This document shows, piece after piece, positions 5,619-12,124 of a stretch of 12,124 bases of DNA (positions are counted from its first letter, which is position 1; each line of letters opens with the position of its first letter). The translations under genes were made by a program, and so were the position numbers. Origin of the DNA: Rhodobiaceae bacterium UBA7378 (GTDB lineage: Bacteria; Pseudomonadota; Alphaproteobacteria; RS24); assembly GCA_002469805.1 (NCBI GenBank), contig DKNW01000138.1, positions 477 through 12,600 of the forward strand. The letters run 5' to 3'. The notes beneath the pieces are model-generated. The model was not told the DNA's origin. It ran no database searches and saw only the letters and a list, made by a program, of their open reading frames with translations.

Positions 5619-7871
5619 TCACAGCTTGATACCCTGTCTATCGGCGATATTTTCAAGCTCTGCGCGGATGTTTTCAGGCGGCGCATCCATCATGGCGCGC
5701 ACCGCATTTTCCAGCCGGTCGGCATTGGTCGAACGCAACATGCGCTTGACCGGCCCGATAGAGGCGGATGGCACTGAAAACCTTCGGAAACCAAGACCCA
5801 GCAATGCCATGGCCTGTAGGGGTCTGCCGCCCATCTCACCGCATAATGATACCGGTACATCGTGGTGCGCGCATGTTTCGCGCACATGATCCAGCATGCG
5901 CAACGGGGCAAGGCTCAGCATGTCATACCGCGTGCCCATCATTGGATTGCCGCGATCAGCAGCAAAAAAGAACTGCATCAAGTCATTTGTGCCGATCGAT
6001 AGAAAATCGATTCGTGGTAATAATTTGTCTAACTGCCACACCATCGCCGGCACTTCGAGCATGGTGCCAACTTTGATGTGTTCGGGGCCGGGTCGCCCGA
6101 ATTTTGCCATGCGCTCCACTTCATGGTCGAGCAAAGCGCGGCTTGCTTCAAATTCTTCCAACGTTGTGACGAGCGGAAACATGATTGATAATTCGCGCCC
6201 GGCAGATGCCCGCAACAAAGCCCGCAACTGATACCGGATCAAACCCGGGCGATCGAGCGCCATGCGCATGGCCCGCCATCCCATTGCCGGATTTTCTTCC
6301 TGATTGGACCGTAAATAAGGCAGCACTTTATCGCCGCCAATATCGAGCGTTCGGAAAACAACCTCGCGCGGGCCGACATCTCTGAGCACGCGCTCGTAGA
6401 CGGCTTGTTGTTCGTTCACCCGCGGGAGACGCGCGGCCACCATGAATTGCAATTCGGTTCGGAACAGCCCGATATTATCGGCACCGCTTTCATCAATTTT
6501 TTCGACATCGACCAGTAGGCCAGCATTCATATCGAGCCGGATGCGTACACCGTCGCGGGTCACAGCTGGCTGGGTTCGCAAGCGCGCATATCTCTTCAAC
6601 CGCCGCGCCCGCAACCGCGCGCGATTGGAGTAGGCCTCCACAATATCGCCCGCCGGATTGACATGCACCTCGGCTTGATCCGCATCGAGGATAATCTCTT
6701 GGCCGTCACGCGCAATGTCGGTAATGCCGCGCACACTGCCGACCAGCGGCACATTGAGCGCACGCGCCACAATAGCGACATGCGCACCCATCGCACCTTC
6801 TTCCAGCACCAGCCCGCGCAGCTTACGCCGGTCATAGTCGAGCAGTTCCGCCGGTCCCATTGTGCGGGCTACCAAAATAGCATCGCGTGGTAATTTGTCT
6901 TCGGAAGCAAGCTGAGCCCGGCCCGACAAAATCCGCAGCAGGCGGTTTGAAAGGTCTTCAAAATCGTGCAACCGCTGGCGCAGATAAATATCGCGCTCGC
7001 CGCCTAGCCTTGCCCGCATGCCGTTATTCACCCGCTCCACAGCCGCTTCTGCGGTCAGACCGGTGCGCACTGCATCCTGCATCCGCCGCAACCAACCCCG
7101 GTCATTGGCAAACATGCGATAGGCTTCCAGCACGGCAAGATGCTCGCCCGCATGCGACACATCATCGGTCGCCAGCATGCGGTCAACATTTCGCCGTAAG
7201 TCATATATGGCGCCTTCGAGACGGCGCATTTCTTCGTCCGGATCATCGCTAATCAGCTTGGTCACTTCGATGCGCGGCTCGTGCAAAACAATATGCCCCA
7301 TGGCCATGCCATCGGTCAGCCCAATGCCGGAAAACTGCCGTGGTGCTTCGGGAGGGTAGGCTGCTTCGGCTTGCGCTTCGCCACTGGCTGTCAGCATTTC
7401 CGACAGCACCATGGCGACCGTTTGCAGGGCTTCGATCTCTTCATCGACAAAACTGCGCTCGGTTATATTTTGCACCACCAGCACGCCGGTTACACTGCCG
7501 CCGCGCAATACCGGCACACCGACGAAAGATTTATAATTCTCCTCGCCCGTTTCCGGGCGATACACAAACCGAGGGTGCGCCGCCGCATCCGAAAGATTTA
7601 GCGGCCGCGCATGCTGGGCAATATCGCCAACCAGACCCTCACCAACCCGCAGCACCGTCTGGTGTACCGCATCGGGGTTCAAACCTTCCGTCGCGCATAA
7701 TTCGAGCGCATCATGCCCGCGCTTTAGATAAACCGAACAAACAGCCGCATTCATGCTGGCCGCGATCAGTTCAACGATTTTGTCGAGCCGCGTTTGCCTG
7801 TCACCGCCATCCGCCATGACTTGGCGCAAGCGACGCAATAATATTCGGGGACCTTCAAGTGTCAGCGGCAT
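5619..7871 (-). CDS. ptsP: Phosphoenolpyruvate-protein phosphotransferase PtsP (EI-Ntr)
   Basis: EI-Ntr is the first enzyme of the nitrogen phosphotransferase system. It takes phosphate from phosphoenolpyruvate and passes it to the HPr-like NPr, which signals on nitrogen and potassium status rather than driving sugar uptake. The 750 residues read in order: a GAF sensor domain (about 15-165), the EI N-terminal helical and phosphohistidine domains (about 180-400), and the PEP-binding TIM barrel (about 430-725). Phosphorylated His364 lies in GAHVAIVAR. The barrel keeps FRTELQF (470-476), GGDK (512-515), ENPAMGWR (526-533), EVPAM (606-610), GTNDLMQ (627-633) and the catalytic Cys677 in CGEMGG. 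The residues before His364 are GA instead of the TS of sugar-type EI. GAGAAGG-type spacing upstream of ATG is good. It sits 34 bp after lysC. Its partners NPr and EIIA-Ntr are not in this window. Confidence 0.96.
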   Translation of the reverse strand: MPLTLEGPRILLRRLRQVMADGGDRQTRLDKIVELIAASMNAAVCSVYLKRGHDALELCATEGLNPDAVHQTVLRVGEGLVGDIAQHARPLNLSDAAAHPRFVYRPETGEENYKSFVGVPVLRGGSVTGVLVVQNITERSFVDEEIEALQTVAMVLSEMLTASGEAQAEAAYPPEAPRQFSGIGLTDGMAMGHIVLHEPRIEVTKLISDDPDEEMRRLEGAIYDLRRNVDRMLATDDVSHAGEHLAVLEAYRMFANDRGWLRRMQDAVRTGLTAEAAVERVNNGMRARLGGERDIYLRQRLHDFEDLSNRLLRILSGRAQLASEDKLPRDAILVARTMGPAELLDYDRRKLRGLVLEEGAMGAHVAIVARALNVPLVGSVRGITDIARDGQEIILDADQAEVHVNPAGDIVEAYSNRARLRARRLKRYARLRTQPAVTRDGVRIRLDMNAGLLVDVEKIDESGADNIGLFRTELQFMVAARLPRVNEQQAVYERVLRDVGPREVVFRTLDIGGDKVLPYLRSNQEENPAMGWRAMRMALDRPGLIRYQLRALLRASAGRELSIMFPLVTTLEEFEASRALLDHEVERMAKFGRPGPEHIKVGTMLEVPAMVWQLDKLLPRIDFLSIGTNDLMQFFFAADRGNPMMGTRYDMLSLAPLRMLDHVRETCAHHDVPVSLCGEMGGRPLQAMALLGLGFRRFSVPSASIGPVKRMLRSTNADRLENAVRAMMDAPPENIRAELENIADRQGIKL

Positions 7872-7905
7872 CTGCCTGCCTTCTCAATTGGTGCTGCGCT
7901 TAATG

Positions 7906-9165
7906 CTACGCGTCGATGGTTTCGTCGTCGAGCCCATAAGCACCATGTAGGGCGCGCACGGCAAGCTCGGCATAATCACTGTCGATCAGCACGCTAACCT
8001 TAATTTCAGATGTTGAGATAACATGAATGTTAATGCCCTTATCAGCCAGCACAGTGAACATCTTTTGGGCGACGCCAGCATGACTGCGCATGCCAACACC
8101 CACAATAGAGATTTTAGCCATATCTGGCGTGGTGTTGACATCTTCGCACGCAATATCTTTGCGAATTTGCGCAATGACATCCACCGTGCGATCCAACTCA
8201 TCTTGCGACACTGTGAAAGTCACATCGGTTTTCTGCCCATCGGCGGCAACATTTTGCACAATCATATCGACATTTATCGCCGCATCCGCCAGCGGGCCAA
8301 AAATACGCGCGGCGATACCTGGCTGGTCCGAGACCCCCAACAAGGTAATCTTCGCCTCGCTGCGCGCATAAGCGATACCGCTGACTATTTCCTGTTCCAT
8401 AATCTCATCCTCATTGCAAATCAGCGTGCCCGCAAGCCCGTTTTCAGGTTCCGGCGCGTCGGGGGCATCAAAGCTCGAGCGCACGTGCAGGCGCACATGC
8501 TGTGTCATGGCCAGCTCGACCGAGCGCGTTTGCAGCACTTTTGCGCCCAGCGATGCCATTTCCAGCATTTCTTCATAGCTGATGCGATCAAGCTTGCGCG
8601 CCAGCGGTACAAGGCGTGGATCGGTGGTGTAAACCCCGTCGACATCTGTATATATGTCACAGCGGTCAGCGTTAATCGCAGCGGCAACCGCCACCGCGCT
8701 GGTATCAGAACCACCGCGCCCCAGCGTCGTCAACCGGCCAGCCGGTGAAACGCCCTGAAACCCGGCAATAACGGCAACCCGGCCTTCGCCGAATAACGCC
8801 TCAATAGCCGTGGCATCAATATCTGTAATGCGCGCGGCGCCATGCACATCGCTGGTATGAACGGGGACCTGCCAACCGAGCCAACTGCGCGCTGCCACGC
8901 CGATATCTTGCAGCGCCATGGCCAATAACCCAACGCTGACCTGCTCGCCTGCCGAGACGACAACATCATATTCGCGCGCATCGTGCAGGCGTGCAATATC
9001 GCGCGTCAGTCCGACCAGCCGGTTGGTTTCGCCAGCCATGGCCGAGACCACAACTGCAACCTCGTGACCGGCGGCGACCTCGCGCTTTACGTGCGCCGCA
9101 ACGCTGCGGATGCGTTCAACATCCCCTACCGACGTGCCACCAAATTTCATCACGATACGTGCCAT
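7906..9165 (-). CDS. lysC: Aspartate kinase (aspartokinase)
   Basis: This enzyme phosphorylates aspartate at its beta-carboxyl, the first step to lysine, threonine, methionine and diaminopimelate for the cell wall. The 419-residue protein starts MARIVMKFGGTS, with the family's KFGGTS motif at 7-12. The amino-acid kinase domain runs to about 235 and includes SAGEQVS (71-77) and TLGRGGSDTSA (147-157). Two C-terminal ACT domains, about 272-335 and 351-415, are the usual site of feedback inhibition by lysine and/or threonine. The open frame extends 40 codons further upstream to 9285, but that part has no family similarity and runs through the divergent regulatory region. AAAGGAAA at 9176-9183 supports the start at 9165. 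It is the first gene of the six-gene operon and diverges from ubiG. Confidence 0.96.
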   Translation of the reverse strand: MARIVMKFGGTSVGDVERIRSVAAHVKREVAAGHEVAVVVSAMAGETNRLVGLTRDIARLHDAREYDVVVSAGEQVSVGLLAMALQDIGVAARSWLGWQVPVHTSDVHGAARITDIDATAIEALFGEGRVAVIAGFQGVSPAGRLTTLGRGGSDTSAVAVAAAINADRCDIYTDVDGVYTTDPRLVPLARKLDRISYEEMLEMASLGAKVLQTRSVELAMTQHVRLHVRSSFDAPDAPEPENGLAGTLICNEDEIMEQEIVSGIAYARSEAKITLLGVSDQPGIAARIFGPLADAAINVDMIVQNVAADGQKTDVTFTVSQDELDRTVDVIAQIRKDIACEDVNTTPDMAKISIVGVGMRSHAGVAQKMFTVLADKGINIHVISTSEIKVSVLIDSDYAELAVRALHGAYGLDDETIDA

Positions 9166-9175
9166 GACGCGCTCG

Positions 9176-9183
9176 TTTCCTTT
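9176..9183 (-). promoter_or_regulatory. Ribosome-binding site of lysC
   Basis: On the minus strand AAAGGAAA lies 10 nt before the ATG at 9165 and fixes that start against the longer open frame. It directly abuts the foot of an imperfect inverted repeat (9184-9220), so a hairpin in the lysC leader could affect access to it. Confidence 0.6.
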
Positions 9184-9220
9184 CGCTGGCTTACGGACTA
9201 TATAATCATCGTAGCCAGCG
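9184..9220. repeat. Imperfect inverted repeat in the lysC/ubiG divergent region
   Basis: CGCTGGCTTACG (9184-9195) and CGTAGCCAGCG (9210-9220) pair over 11 bp with a single bulged T. The 14-nt centre is AT-rich and carries TATAAT on the plus strand (9201-9206) and TATAGT on the minus strand (9197-9202). Neither box has a convincing -35 partner at 16-18 nt. It could be an operator straddling divergent promoters, or a hairpin in the lysC leader that ends where the ribosome-binding site begins. The structure is directly visible; its role is inferred. Confidence 0.45.
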
Positions 9221-9296
9221 TTTGTTTCATGCGCGGCAACCCTTACACGATATTGCGGCATAATGGCAAGAATTTGCCCGCCCACAATAGGCTAAT

Positions 9297-9304
9297 GGAA
9301 GGAA
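9297..9304 (+). promoter_or_regulatory. Ribosome-binding site of ubiG
   Basis: GGAAGGAA lies 8 nt before the ATG at 9313. The other in-frame ATG at 9295 overlaps this site and so cannot use it, which makes 9313 the better start. Confidence 0.65.
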
Positions 9305-9312
9305 CAAAAAAC

Positions 9313-10062
9313 ATGCAGAACGCGGCTGAAACCGTCGATCCAGAGGAAATTGCCAAATTTTCGGCAATGGCAGCGGAGTGGTGGGACCCCAAAGGCAAAT
9401 TCCGCCCTTTGCATAAATTCAATCCGGTGCGCCTCGAGTATATTCGCCATGAAGTGTGCCAACTCAAAGGCCTTGATGCCCAGAGCCAAACACCATTTCA
9501 AGGCCTCGACCTTCTAGATATTGGCTGCGGGGGCGGCCTACTTAGCGAGCCAATGTGTCGTCTGGGCGCGCGCGTAACCGGTGCCGATGCCAGCAAGGCA
9601 AACATCAAAACAGCGTCGGTCCACGCCCGCGAACAAAATCTTGATATCAATTATCAGGCAACAACTGCCGCTGCGTTGGTGGATGCAGGTGAAAGCTATG
9701 ACGTGATCTTAAACATGGAAGTGATCGAGCATGTTGCAGACCCGCCAGCGTTCATCGCGCAATGCAGCAAGCTGCTGCGGCCCGGCGGCATTATGTTTCT
9801 TGCCACACTTAATCGGACGATGAAGGCTTATGCGCTCGCAATTTTGGGCGCGGAATATGTTTTAGGCTGGTTGCCCAAGGGCACACATCAGTGGGAAAAA
9901 TTCATTACCCCGGCTGAACTGGAAGTCATGGCAAAAGCCAGCGATCTCGACATTGTGCGGTTGTCTGGTGTTTCCTTCAACCCACTGATGAACAAGTGGC
10001 AACGCACCGGTGATTTGGGCGTTAATTATATGGGCATCGCCCGCAAGCCGGAAGAAGCCTGA
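9313..10062 (+). CDS. ubiG: Ubiquinone biosynthesis O-methyltransferase UbiG
   Basis: UbiG carries out both O-methylations of the ubiquinone head group with S-adenosylmethionine, at the inner face of the membrane. The 249-residue form has the usual length. It begins with the family pattern EEIAKFSAMAAEWWDPKGKF (11-30), then PLHKFNPVRLEYI (32-44). The SAM-binding motif LLDIGCGGG lies at 67-75, the acidic residue for the ribose at GADAS (90-94), and NMEVIEHV at 134-141. THQWEKFITPAEL near 191-203 is also typical. The open frame continues upstream to 8983, but that stretch is antisense to lysC and unlike any UbiG; the ribosome-binding site at 9297-9304 picks 9313. It is divergent from lysC and its stop is only 3 bp from the stop of the converging DUF1178 gene. 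A ubiquinone pathway fits an aerobic respirer. Confidence 0.96.
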   Translation: MQNAAETVDPEEIAKFSAMAAEWWDPKGKFRPLHKFNPVRLEYIRHEVCQLKGLDAQSQTPFQGLDLLDIGCGGGLLSEPMCRLGARVTGADASKANIKTASVHAREQNLDINYQATTAAALVDAGESYDVILNMEVIEHVADPPAFIAQCSKLLRPGGIMFLATLNRTMKAYALAILGAEYVLGWLPKGTHQWEKFITPAELEVMAKASDLDIVRLSGVSFNPLMNKWQRTGDLGVNYMGIARKPEEA

Positions 10063-10065
10063 CAG

Positions 10066-10476
10066 TCAGTCTTTTTTACGCGCTGGTTTCGGAAGTGGTA
10101 AGACCGGCACGCCCTCACTCAACAGGTCGACAGCCTCGTCGAATGTTGCCTCGCCATAAATATCCCGCTTGGCGCTCTCGCCATAATGGGTTTTGCGGGC
10201 TTCGTCGGCGAATTTATCGCCCACATAATCAAAATCGCGCTCGACGCGCTCGATTAGCTCATTAACCGCTTTGCGTTTCTTTTCGTCTTCTGCGTTGATC
10301 AATGTGCCGCGATTGCGTGCCAGTGCCGGTGCCATAATCGCGCGATCTATTTTTTTGGACGCGCAATGCGCGCATGCTAAATGACCATTGTCCCGCTGCA
10401 CCTCAAACGCCGCGCTACATTTGAACCACGCGTCAAACTCGTGTCCTTTGTCGCAAGCGAGGCGATATTTAATCAT
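10066..10476 (-). CDS. DUF1178 family protein with a probable zinc-binding CxxC
   Basis: This is a 136-residue protein of a family widespread in Proteobacteria; I know of no assigned function. The N-terminus MIKYRLACDKGHEFDAWF is diagnostic. Cys8 with Gly11-His12 and the pair Cys35-x2-Cys38 suggest a small metal-binding knuckle, followed by the conserved IDRAIMAPALAR (about 43-54). The C-terminal half is charged, with GESAKRDIYGEATFDEAVDLLSEGVPVLPLPKP typical of the family end, and a lysine-rich tail. The start at 10476 overlaps the end of the amidohydrolase gene by 8 bases (ATGATTAA), with GGAG 7 nt upstream, so the two are probably translated in a coupled way. The open frame continues upstream to 10740, but there it runs across the amidohydrolase in another frame and has no family similarity. 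Confidence 0.92.
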   Translation of the reverse strand: MIKYRLACDKGHEFDAWFKCSAAFEVQRDNGHLACAHCASKKIDRAIMAPALARNRGTLINAEDEKKRKAVNELIERVERDFDYVGDKFADEARKTHYGESAKRDIYGEATFDEAVDLLSEGVPVLPLPKPARKKD

Positions 10477-11320
10477 GCACACGCTCCGCGGTTGCCGACA
10501 ATGAAAAGCTGCGCCCATGCTCAAAAACCGGCAATGCTTGGCGTGCACGCGCGACCGCCGCCATATCCAGTTGCGCCGTGATGAACGCGTCCGCGCCATC
10601 GGCTTCGGCGATAATGCCGCCCCACGGATCAACGATAAGACTATGGCCATAGGTACGCCGGCCGTTTTCATGATGTCCGCTTTGCGCTGGTGCCAGCACA
10701 TAGGCACCGTTCTCAATGGCCCGCGCGCGCAATAAAACATGCCAATGCGCTGCGCCGGTTACTTGGGTAAACGCACTTGGCACTGAGAACACTTGCGCCC
10801 CGGTTCGCGCCAAAGCCCTATACATGGCCGGAAAACGCATATCATAACAGATCGACAAGCCCAGCTGCACCCCGTCCACATCGACCATACTGGCCTGCTC
10901 ACCGGCAAGATAGCTATGCGACTCTGCATGCACCTCGCCATTAGGTAGGGTTACATCAAACATATGTATTTTGTCGTAGCGGCAAGCAATTTTGCCATCT
11001 GGCGCGAAAACCAGCGAGCGATTAACCGCGGCATCATCACGATCGGGATCAGCAAGAAATTGCGACCCAGCCAGAAGCCAAACATCCAGCTCGCGCGCAA
11101 GCTTGCTGAAATATGCCACTTCGGGGCTTTTCGCTTCACTGAACAAACGCGCGCGCATGCCCGCCCGGTTCTTTTCCATAAAGCTACACGCCTCCGGCAA
11201 AGCGATAAGACGTGCGCCGGCTTCGGCCGACAAGCGCACGCGCCGGTCTATTTCAGGCATGTTCTCATTGGGGTCACACCCCGAGCAAAGTTGGATGCAA
11301 GCAGCAGTTAATACGGTCAT
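10469..11320 (-). CDS. Carbon-nitrogen hydrolase (nitrilase superfamily, Nit1-like)
   Basis: Nitrilase-superfamily enzymes cleave amide-type C-N bonds by a Cys-Glu-Lys triad. The 283-residue protein shows all three: Glu43 in ALPEACSF, Lys117 in YDKIHMFDV and Cys158 in LSICYDMRFPAMYRAL. The motif around Cys158, and the following VPSAFTQVTGAAHWHVLLRARAIENG, resemble the Nit1 and YafV/omega-amidase branch. Members of it remove deaminated glutathione or hydrolyse alpha-ketoglutaramate as metabolite repair. The substrate cannot be read from sequence alone. There is no signal peptide, so it is cytoplasmic. It begins 6 bp after comF with only a weak ribosome-binding site (GATGG), and its end overlaps the DUF1178 gene. 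In many alphaproteobacteria I recall a glutaredoxin gene between comF and this gene. It is absent here, though a glutathione link would fit. Confidence 0.93.
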   Translation of the reverse strand: MTVLTAACIQLCSGCDPNENMPEIDRRVRLSAEAGARLIALPEACSFMEKNRAGMRARLFSEAKSPEVAYFSKLARELDVWLLAGSQFLADPDRDDAAVNRSLVFAPDGKIACRYDKIHMFDVTLPNGEVHAESHSYLAGEQASMVDVDGVQLGLSICYDMRFPAMYRALARTGAQVFSVPSAFTQVTGAAHWHVLLRARAIENGAYVLAPAQSGHHENGRRTYGHSLIVDPWGGIIAEADGADAFITAQLDMAAVARARQALPVFEHGRSFSLSATAERVHD

Positions 11321-11326
11321 GAACCA

Positions 11327-12097
11327 TCATACCGCCAAAGTTTCCGGCATAACAACCCGCGCCAGCGTCACCACATCGACCTGCGCCGCGCCGGCACGTA
11401 AAAGGGTGCGCGTGCAAGTTTCAGCTGTGGCTCCGGTTGTCAGCACATCATCGACCAGCAAAACACGCCGGTCACCGAGCAATGATTGGCCCGCTGGCCC
11501 GACACGAAAGGCCCCGCGTAAATTTGTCCGACGCGCTGCCCGCGTCAGCCCCACTTGCTGCGCCGTTGCGCGATGGCGCTCCAGAATTTGTGTTTGCAAC
11601 GGCACGCCCGACAGCCGCGACAGGGCGCGGGCCAATTCTGCCGACTGGTTAAAACGTCGACGTGCCAGACGCCACCGATGCATTGGTACCGGAACCAGCA
11701 TATCGGCAGATGCGAAAAGCGGGTCTGCGGCACGGAGCATTAAGGGCGCGAATATCGCCGCCAGTTCGCTCTGGTCGCTATATTTCATGCGCCGCACAAG
11801 CTGCGCGGCAACGCCGGCATAATGCAGAGGCGCACGCGCGCGTGCATAAGGCGGCGGGCGCAACATTGCCATAAGACCTGCACCCTCCGGCCCAAGGTCT
11901 TCGGCCAATGGTACCCCGGTGCGATGGCAGATCGGTGGCGTGATAAAGGCAAGGTCGCGCCAGCATGTCGGACATACGCCATCATCACCGCTCACCAACT
12001 CGCGACAAATTGGGCAGGCGGGGGGAATGATGAAATCGATGATGGATGTCAGAAAATCCGACAGGATTGTTTTTGTTTTTTGATCCACAAATGCCAT
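11327..12097 (-). CDS. comF: ComF family protein (phosphoribosyltransferase fold)
   Basis: ComF proteins take part in DNA uptake in naturally competent bacteria and are widespread in others; the biochemical activity is unsettled. The 256-residue protein starts with a hydrophobic stretch (ILSDFLTSIIDFIIPP, 11-26), then a zinc-ribbon-like part with Cys28-x2-Cys31 and Cys42-x2-Cys45. The usual third pair (CxxCGxPF) is reduced to Cys57 alone, as the sequence reads CHRTGVPL. The phosphoribosyltransferase domain follows, with LVPVPMHRWRLARRRFNQSAELA (134-156) and the PRPP loop VLLVDDVLTTGAT (212-224), both intact. The start at 12097 is the only suitable ATG, but it has no clear ribosome-binding site and lies 10 bp from a divergent start codon. 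The family call is firm; involvement in competence in this organism is not shown by anything else in the window. Confidence 0.94.
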   Translation of the reverse strand: MAFVDQKTKTILSDFLTSIIDFIIPPACPICRELVSGDDGVCPTCWRDLAFITPPICHRTGVPLAEDLGPEGAGLMAMLRPPPYARARAPLHYAGVAAQLVRRMKYSDQSELAAIFAPLMLRAADPLFASADMLVPVPMHRWRLARRRFNQSAELARALSRLSGVPLQTQILERHRATAQQVGLTRAARRTNLRGAFRVGPAGQSLLGDRRVLLVDDVLTTGATAETCTRTLLRAGAAQVDVVTLARVVMPETLAV

Positions 12098-12107
12098 ATT
12101 GCACGCG

Positions 12108-12124
12108 ATGGCAGATAATGTCCC
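12108..12124 (+). CDS. Probable start of a divergent gene, cut by window edge
   Basis: An ATG at 12108 opens a plus-strand frame reading MADNV before the window ends. In many alphaproteobacteria the gene divergent from comF encodes a class I SAM-dependent methyltransferase (NDUFAF5/BioC-like), so that is the likeliest identity. This is from remembered gene order, not from the five visible codons. No ribosome-binding site precedes the ATG. The next bases outside the window are needed to confirm the gene. Confidence 0.35.

Noticed and set aside
8023..8748. 241-codon plus-strand open frame opposite lysC
   Set aside because: It is antisense to the ACT and kinase domains of a clear aspartokinase and has no recognisable domain.
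9166..9285. A 40-codon upstream extension of lysC (start at 9285)
   Set aside because: It has no family similarity and crosses the divergent regulatory region; MARIVMKFGGTS at 9165 is the standard N-terminus and has its own ribosome-binding site.
8983..9312. Longer ubiG reading frame starting at 8983, or at ATG 9295
   Set aside because: Most of the extension is antisense to lysC and unlike UbiG; ATG 9295 overlaps the GGAAGGAA site that serves 9313.
9166..9312. Lysine riboswitch in front of lysC
   Set aside because: The whole intergenic region is 147 bp and shows none of the conserved multi-helix layout; lysine riboswitches are longer.
10477..10740. Upstream extension of the DUF1178 reading frame
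   Set aside because: It lies wholly inside the amidohydrolase gene in another frame and does not resemble the family, whose N-terminus is MIKYRLACDKGHEF.
1..12124. A new defence, mobile or biosynthetic system
   Set aside because: Every substantial reading frame that is not a shadow belongs to a known, mostly housekeeping family in a conserved order; there is no CRISPR repeat, transposase, integrase, phage or toxin-antitoxin gene.

Overview
This window looks like a conserved housekeeping block from an alphaproteobacterial chromosome. The evidence is the gene content and order: clpB, a DUF4167 protein, prmC, prfA, ispG, a RodZ/DUF4115-type protein, ptsP and lysC on the minus strand, then ubiG divergent on the plus strand, then DUF1178, a nitrilase-family amidohydrolase and comF on the minus strand. 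DUF4167 and the GAF-containing EI-Ntr (PtsP) beside lysC are typical of Alphaproteobacteria. A RodZ-like gene and ispG between ptsP and prfA recall the Rhodospirillales-type version of the cluster more than the rhizobial one. I cannot name the genus. By eye the sequence is moderately GC-rich and uniform in codon use. I see no insertion sequence, phage gene, CRISPR array, tRNA or rRNA.

Layout. Positions 1-642 hold the first 214 codons of clpB, cut by the window edge just after its first Walker A motif. A 158-bp spacer holds a good heat-shock (RpoH-type) promoter and a small dyad. The DUF4167 gene (801-1415) follows, then a 208-bp spacer. From 1624 to 9165 six minus-strand genes form one tightly packed probable operon, read lysC, ptsP, rodZ-like, ispG, prfA, prmC, with gaps of 34, 40, 18 and 5 bp and a 1-base TAATG overlap. 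The 147-bp region 9166-9312 is a divergent regulatory region between lysC and ubiG, with a long imperfect inverted repeat that abuts the lysC ribosome-binding site. ubiG (9313-10062) converges on the DUF1178 gene with 3 bp between stop codons. DUF1178, the amidohydrolase and comF form a second minus-strand unit with a 6-bp gap and an 8-bp overlap. A divergent plus-strand gene probably starts at 12108 and is cut off after five codons. No gene-free stretch exceeds 300 bases.

How the genes work together. prfA and prmC are a functional pair: release factor 1 and the enzyme that methylates its GGQ glutamine. The other genes serve separate core processes: aspartate-family amino acids (lysC), nitrogen-PTS signalling (ptsP), cell shape (rodZ-like), isoprenoid precursors (ispG), ubiquinone (ubiG), protein disaggregation (clpB), probable metabolite repair (nitrilase family) and DNA-uptake or recombination-associated ComF.

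I do not find a new biological system here. The points worth a second look are regulatory (the clpB promoter, the lysC/ubiG dyad, the very close divergent starts at comF), two genes that seem to be missing from their usual places (hisS and grxC), and two conserved proteins of unknown function (DUF4167, DUF1178).
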